From: Planctomycetota bacterium
GTDB lineage: Bacteria > Planctomycetota > Planctomycetia > Gemmatales > Gemmataceae
Reading direction: 5' to 3'
Assembly (NCBI GenBank): GCA_016872605.1
Contig: VGZI01000001.1
Coordinates: forward strand, 1 to 64,000
DNA length: 64,000 bases
The notes under the pieces: generated by a model
What the model saw: only the letters and a program-made list of their open reading frames with translations
Told to the model about the DNA's origin: nothing
Database searches by the model: none
Position numbers and translations under genes: made by a program
Shown here: piece by piece, positions 60,192-64,000 of the stretch
Position numbering within the stretch: the stretch's first letter is position 1
Layout: the number at the start of each line of letters is the position of its first letter

Positions 60192-62198
60192 ATGCCTCGC
60201 GATCTCATCCTCGGCACTGCAGGCCATATCGACCATGGCAAAACGTCGCTCGTCAAAGCCCTCACCGGCATCGACTGCGACCGACTGCCCGAAGAAAAAG
60301 CTCGTGGCATCACCATCGACATCGGTTTCGCCACCCTTGAACTCCCCTCGCCCTCCGGAAGAGGGGCTGGGGGTGAGGGTTATCGCCTGGGCATCGTTGA
60401 TGTCCCGGGCCACGAACGCTTTGTCAAGAACATGCTCGCCGGCGCCACCGGCATCGATCTCGTCGTTCTCATCATCGCCGCCGACGACTCGATCATGCCA
60501 CAAACCCGCGAGCATCTCGAAATCCTCAAGCTGCTCGGCATTCGCCACGGCGTTATCGCGATGACAAAATGCGACCTCGTCGATGAGACCACCCAGGAAG
60601 TCGTCGAGCTCGAAATCCGGGATCTCGTCCAGGGCAGCTTTCTCGATAACGCGCCGATCATCCGCACCAGCGCTCACACGGGAAGGGGCATCGAGGAGCT
60701 GAAAACCGCCATCGCCGCGACATGCGATTCGTTTAGCCACTCGCCTTCGGCGAGCGAGCCCGCACTCGGCGAAGGCGAGCGGCTAAACGCTTGGTTCCGC
60801 TTGCCCATCGATCGCTCCTTTGTCGTGCAAGGGCACGGGACGGTAGTCACCGGCTCGGTGCAGAGCGGCAGCGTCAAGGTCGGCGACGAAGTCGAATGGC
60901 TGCCGAGCGGCCGAGCCGTCCGCGTGCGTTCGCTGCAAACGCACGACCAGCCCGTCGACGAAGTGCATCGTGGGATGCGCGCGGCCGTCAATCTCGCCGG
61001 CGTCGATCACAAGGACGTGGTGCGCGGGCAAGAGATCGCCACGCCGGGATACCTCAAGCCGTCGCGCGTCGTCACGGTGCGCTTGCACTGCTTGCGCGAG
61101 ATGAAACGGCCCATCAAGCATCGCCTGCCGGTGCGTTTTCACGTCGGCACGTCCGAGATCATGGGAACGGTGTCGCTGCTCGATTGCGACACCGTTGACC
61201 CAGGCGGCTGGGGATTAGCCCAGCTTTTTCTCGACGATCCCGCGACGACCACCTGGGGCCAGCCGTTCGTCATCCGTGGCTCCTCGGCGACATTGACGAT
61301 CGGCGGGGGGCAGGTGTTGCAGCCGGTCGCCAAGAAAATTCGCCGGCGCCATCTGGAAACACTCGAGCGCGTCGAAAAACTCTGGACCGGCGACGCCAAG
61401 GAACGCGCCCTTGCCGTCGCCTGGTTCGGCGGATTCGCCGGCTTCACTCAGGCCGACCTCGTGCGCGGCGCCAACCTGGCCCCCGATCAGGCGACTCACG
61501 TCATCCAGCAATTGCGCGACGAACATCGCCTCGTCACCGTCACCTTTCATGGCGGGCGCCAGGCGATCCTGCATGCCGACGTTATCAGTGAGCTTGACGA
61601 ACGCATTCTCACTGCCCTCGGCAAGATGCACGAAGAATCCCCGCTCATGACCTCGCACGATCGGAAGAAGGTCCAGGCCCAGCTCGATTACATCGGCGAC
61701 GACGCCCTTGTCCATGCCGAGGTCGATCGGCTTATCAAGATGAAGAAGATCGTGGGCGATTTGCGGCGCGTCGCGCGGGCCGACTTCAAGCCGAAGCTGA
61801 GCGCCAGCCTGCGCAAGCTCAAGGACAAGGTGGTCGAAGCGTACCACACTGCCGGTTTTCAGCCACCCGACCCAGCGAGCTTCGCAACCCAGGCGGGTGG
61901 AAATGCCGCCAGCCTCAAGGACCTATTCGATGTGTGTGTCGCCGAAGGCTTCCTGGTGCACATCGACGGCGATGTTTTTTTACACAATGAGATCGAAGCG
62001 GAGATGCGCAGGCGGGTGACGGAGCGATTGACATCAGGCCCCGGCGCGACGGTCGCGGAGATCCGCGACCTTTTGGGCACGACGCGCAAGTACGCCATCC
62101 CGTACTGCGAATATATCGACCGCATCGGCCTGACCAAGCGCGACGGCGACCTGCGCGTGTTGGCACGGACCACGATGGAGGAGCCGCGCACTCAGTAA
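60192..62198 (+). CDS. selB: Selenocysteine-specific elongation factor SelB
   Basis: A 668-residue GTPase that brings Sec-tRNA to UGA codons marked by a SECIS hairpin. G1 is GHIDHGKTS (11-19), G3 is D70-V-P-G-H74, and G4 is TKCD (125-128). A C-terminal winged-helix region ends [24 protein letters not shown]. Two in-frame repeat insertions are visible: residues 52-63 ([12 protein letters not shown]) in the beta-hairpin before G3, and about 181-199 ([19 protein letters not shown]) in the linker to domain II. selA, selC and selD are not in the window. Confidence 0.94.
   Translation: MPRDLILGTAGHIDHGKTSLVKALTGIDCDRLPEEKARGITIDIGFATLELPSPSGRGAGGEGYRLGIVDVPGHERFVKNMLAGATGIDLVVLIIAADDSIMPQTREHLEILKLLGIRHGVIAMTKCDLVDETTQEVVELEIRDLVQGSFLDNAPIIRTSAHTGRGIEELKTAIAATCDSFSHSPSASEPALGEGERLNAWFRLPIDRSFVVQGHGTVVTGSVQSGSVKVGDEVEWLPSGRAVRVRSLQTHDQPVDEVHRGMRAAVNLAGVDHKDVVRGQEIATPGYLKPSRVVTVRLHCLREMKRPIKHRLPVRFHVGTSEIMGTVSLLDCDTVDPGGWGLAQLFLDDPATTTWGQPFVIRGSSATLTIGGGQVLQPVAKKIRRRHLETLERVEKLWTGDAKERALAVAWFGGFAGFTQADLVRGANLAPDQATHVIQQLRDEHRLVTVTFHGGRQAILHADVISELDERILTALGKMHEESPLMTSHDRKKVQAQLDYIGDDALVHAEVDRLIKMKKIVGDLRRVARADFKPKLSASLRKLKDKVVEAYHTAGFQPPDPASFATQAGGNAASLKDLFDVCVAEGFLVHIDGDVFLHNEIEAEMRRRVTERLTSGPGATVAEIRDLLGTTRKYAIPYCEYIDRIGLTKRDGDLRVLARTTMEEPRTQ
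60344..60380 (+). repeat. In-frame GRGxGGEG element inside selB
   Basis: CCCCTCGCCCTCCGGAAGAG GGGCTGGGGGTGAGGGT encodes [12 protein letters not shown], in the same frame as the copies in the sugar kinase and EF-G genes. Confidence 0.85.
60731..60788 (+). repeat. In-frame GTTTAGCC element inside selB
   Basis: GTTTAGCCACTCGCCTTCGG CGAGCGAG and its partner ending GGCGAGCGGCTAAAC form an inverted pair related to the intergenic element at 19554-19614. Confidence 0.85.
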
Positions 62199-62220
62199 GG
62201 CGGGCGGCAGGACATAATGT

Positions 62221-62283
62221 AACCGCCGGCAGACGCCTACCAATGCCGCGTGGACTTCAGTCCACGCCACGGCGGGTTTTTCG
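62221..62283 (+). terminator. Composite hairpin terminator between selB and trpA
   Basis: AACCGCCG (62221-62228) pairs with CGGCGGGTT, enclosing a second stem GCGTGGACT/AGTCCACGC (62248-62256 with 62259-62267). GTTTTT follows on the plus strand. Confidence 0.6.
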
Positions 62284-62320
62284 CTTCCCGCCGCTCGCCT
62301 AAGCGGCGCGTTGAAGCCGT

Positions 62321-63127
62321 TCACTTCATGCGCGGATTATTTAGCGCGTCGGCCAGCGATTGCACGAGATTGCCGACGTCTCTTACCATCTCCTCCACAG
62401 GCTTCTTCGCATCCAGCTTGCGCACCAACGCGCTGCCGACAATGACGCCATCGGCGGATTCGCGCAGCATGTGAACATGGTCCGGCGTCGAGATGCCGAA
62501 ACCGACGCACAACGGCAGCGTGGTCTGTGTGCGCAGCCAGCGGAGTTGGTCGAGCAATTCGGGCGGCAGATCGCGGCGCTCGCCGGTGATGCCGACGACG
62601 CTGACGCAGTACAGGAATCCCGTCGAGAGTCGAACAATCTGCAAAGCGCGATCGCGAGGCGTTGTCGGCGTTACGAGGAGGATTAGTTTGAAGTCGTGCT
62701 TGGCCGCGATTCGGGCGAGGTCCTGCGCTTCATCGACGGGCAGATCGGGAACGATGGCGCCGCTCAGGCCCGCCGACTTCGCGTCGAGGACAAATGGCTC
62801 CAGGCCGCGATGATGCACCAGTGTGTACGACGCCATGGCGACCAACGGCGCGCCGATATCGCCGATGGTCCGAAGCATCGCGAAGATCGCATCGACGCCC
62901 ACGCCGTTCGCCAGGGCTCGCGTGTACGATGCCTGGATGACGCTGCCATCTGCGATCGGATCGCTGTAGGGAAAGCCGACTTCGATGAGCGCCGCGCCGC
63001 GCTTGGCCGACTCGCGAAGCAGCTTGGCGGTGGCGTCGAGATTCGGGTCTCCGGCGGGAATGAAGGGAATGAATGCCTTCTTGCCCTCAGCCTTAAGGCG
63101 AGCGAAAAGTAGATCGATCGGATTCAT
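62321..63127 (-). CDS. trpA: Tryptophan synthase alpha chain
   Basis: A 268-residue TIM-barrel enzyme that releases indole from indole-3-glycerol phosphate and passes it to TrpB. The catalytic Glu and Asp lie in LIEVGFPYSDPIADGSVIQ, and the phosphate loop in VGFGISTPDHV. The start MNPIDLLFARLKAEGKKAFI is typical. trpB is not adjacent in this window. Confidence 0.95.
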   Translation of the reverse strand: MNPIDLLFARLKAEGKKAFIPFIPAGDPNLDATAKLLRESAKRGAALIEVGFPYSDPIADGSVIQASYTRALANGVGVDAIFAMLRTIGDIGAPLVAMASYTLVHHRGLEPFVLDAKSAGLSGAIVPDLPVDEAQDLARIAAKHDFKLILLVTPTTPRDRALQIVRLSTGFLYCVSVVGITGERRDLPPELLDQLRWLRTQTTLPLCVGFGISTPDHVHMLRESADGVIVGSALVRKLDAKKPVEEMVRDVGNLVQSLADALNNPRMK

Positions 63128-63143
63128 GCGGGTATTCTAGAAA

Positions 63144-63274
63144 GATCCACAAAGGCCACGAAGAGCGCGTGAATCGACGGTGAAATGCCGCAAAACGGAT
63201 TCAGGCGCGACGCCGACGGCGCGCAGCGTCCGCACCCGCTTCTTCCCTTCGTGTTCTTGGTGTCCTTCGTGGAC
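63144..63274. repeat. Inverted CCTTCGTGG-type repeat flanking the trpA-secA gap
   Basis: GATCCACAAAGGCCACGAAG and CCCTTCGTGTTCTTGGTGTC CTTCGTGGAC form arms related to 36699-36777. Confidence 0.65.
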
Positions 63275-63277
63275 ATT

Positions 63278-64000
63278 TCAATCCACATACGGATCGGCGC
63301 CGATGTCCTTCATGATCTCCTGGCGTTGTCGTTCGTAGTTCATGAGGTCGAGGCGCTGGCGGTAATGGCGGTCTTCGACATAGGATTGGGCGTCGAGAAA
63401 AGTTTCGGCGAACGAATCCCAGTCGCGATCGCTGCCTTGCTCGCCAAGTTTCTTGAGGTAATCCTGCTCGCCTTGGCCCATGCCTTCGAGGATTTCGTCT
63501 TCGAGCGACAGGAAGAACTGGCAGCTGCCGGGATCGCCTTGCCGGGCGGCGCGGCCGATGAGTTGGCGATCGACGCGGGCGGCTTCGTGACGCTCGGTGC
63601 CGATGACGTGCAACCCGCCGGCTGCGACGACCCCCGCATGGTTGGCGTGAGTGTTCTCCTGCGTCTCAATCTGGTCGATCCACTGCTGCATCAGATCGGG
63701 CGGCACCTGGTGGCGATGCTTGAATTGCGTTTTGAGTTGCGCCCAGGCGATGGCCTCGGCGTTGCCGCCCAGAAGGATATCCGTGCCGCGGCCGGCCATG
63801 TTGGTCGCGATGGTGACCGCGCCGGAGCGCCCCGCCTGGGCCACGATCTCCGCCTCGCGCTCGGCATTGCCCGGCTTGGCGTTGAGCACGTAATGCGGTA
63901 TTCCCGCCGCCAGCAGCTTTTGGCTCAATTTCTCCGACTTCTCGACGGAGCGGGTGCCGATCAACACCGGCCGGCCCACCGCTCGCTGTTTCTGTACTTC
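63278..64000 (-). CDS. secA: Preprotein translocase ATPase SecA, C-terminal part
   Basis: The frame is open to the window end, so the N-terminal motor is missing. The visible 241 residues hold the end of the second ATPase domain: [74 protein letters not shown] (motif VI). The start of the scaffold domain follows. The protein ends soon afterwards ([12 protein letters not shown]), so the usual long helical wing and Zn tail are absent or greatly shortened. Full-length SecA proteins have about 850-1000 residues. Confidence 0.85.
   Translation of the reverse strand, partial: EVQKQRAVGRPVLIGTRSVEKSEKLSQKLLAAGIPHYVLNAKPGNAEREAEIVAQAGRSGAVTIATNMAGRGTDILLGGNAEAIAWAQLKTQFKHRHQVPPDLMQQWIDQIETQENTHANHAGVVAAGGLHVIGTERHEAARVDRQLIGRAARQGDPGSCQFFLSLEDEILEGMGQGEQDYLKKLGEQGSDRDWDSFAETFLDAQSYVEDRHYRQRLDLMNYERQRQEIMKDIGADPYVD

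Overview
The window is a GC-rich bacterial chromosome segment, most likely from a member of the Planctomycetota. The evidence is the gene content: DUF1501 and DUF1552 proteins with twin-arginine signals, a PVC-type HEAT/heme-c dehydrogenase C-terminus, a secreted sulfatase, PQQ-type beta-propellers, a PEP-CTERM-like C-terminus, an FHA-GAF-SpoIIE phosphatase and a minimal Rho. Genes are mostly single or in short operons on both strands. No rRNA, prophage, CRISPR array or intact transposase gene is visible.

Layout. 1-3 kb: end of a HEAT/cytochrome c protein, a rearrangement scar joining two truncated genes, and a gene-poor stretch with a candidate small RNA. 3-11 kb: DUF1501, homogentisate dioxygenase, a serine hydrolase, CoaD, an FHA-GAF-PP2C signalling protein, remains of a DUF433/DUF5615 module, a PH-domain protein and an MDR reductase. 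11-18.4 kb: a secreted Gly/Asn/Gln-rich protein, thioredoxin reductase, a frameshifted tandem kinase/pseudokinase/PilZ-like gene and an EamA transporter. 18.5-24 kb: sugar isomerase/epimerase, ThyX, Rho, Ndk and HU, with a MITE and two decayed loci (metallophosphoesterase and hicBA). 24-36 kb: SDR, LepA, a KDG-type kinase, DUF1552, EF-G and an intradiol dioxygenase. 36-47 kb: lipase, HIBADH-type dehydrogenase, c-type cytochrome, DeoC, PQQ propeller, aldo/keto reductase, DUF4139-like protein and a NatA / NatB-CPBP exporter pair. 47-59 kb: sulfatase-HEAT, beta-helix protein, alpha/beta hydrolase, UbiD, a dead vapBC pair, an overlapping phosphatase-flippase-glycosyltransferase operon and a MoaD-like protein. 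59-64 kb: four tRNA genes (Leu, Gln, Arg, Thr), SelB, TrpA and the C-terminal part of SecA.

The most unusual property is repeat invasion. At least half a dozen palindromic repeat families are scattered between genes, and some have entered coding sequences in frame. One element, read in the same frame each time, gives a Gly-rich peptide ending GxGGEG inside EF-G, SelB and a PfkB-family sugar kinase. SelB carries a second, different palindrome in its domain I-II linker, and LepA carries a 7-bp tandem repeat in the loop before its G3 motif. This resembles the in-frame Rickettsia palindromic elements. A separate 158-bp MITE occurs twice, each copy flanked by a perfect 9-bp target duplication. Three toxin-antitoxin type loci are all decayed.

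Functionally the segment is mainly housekeeping (translation GTPases, coenzyme A, dTMP and NTP synthesis, tryptophan, secretion, redox) mixed with planctomycete envelope and exported proteins and aromatic-ring or decarboxylation enzymes (HmgA, intradiol dioxygenase, UbiD). Start sites were chosen from Shine-Dalgarno-like sequences, signal peptides and family N-termini.
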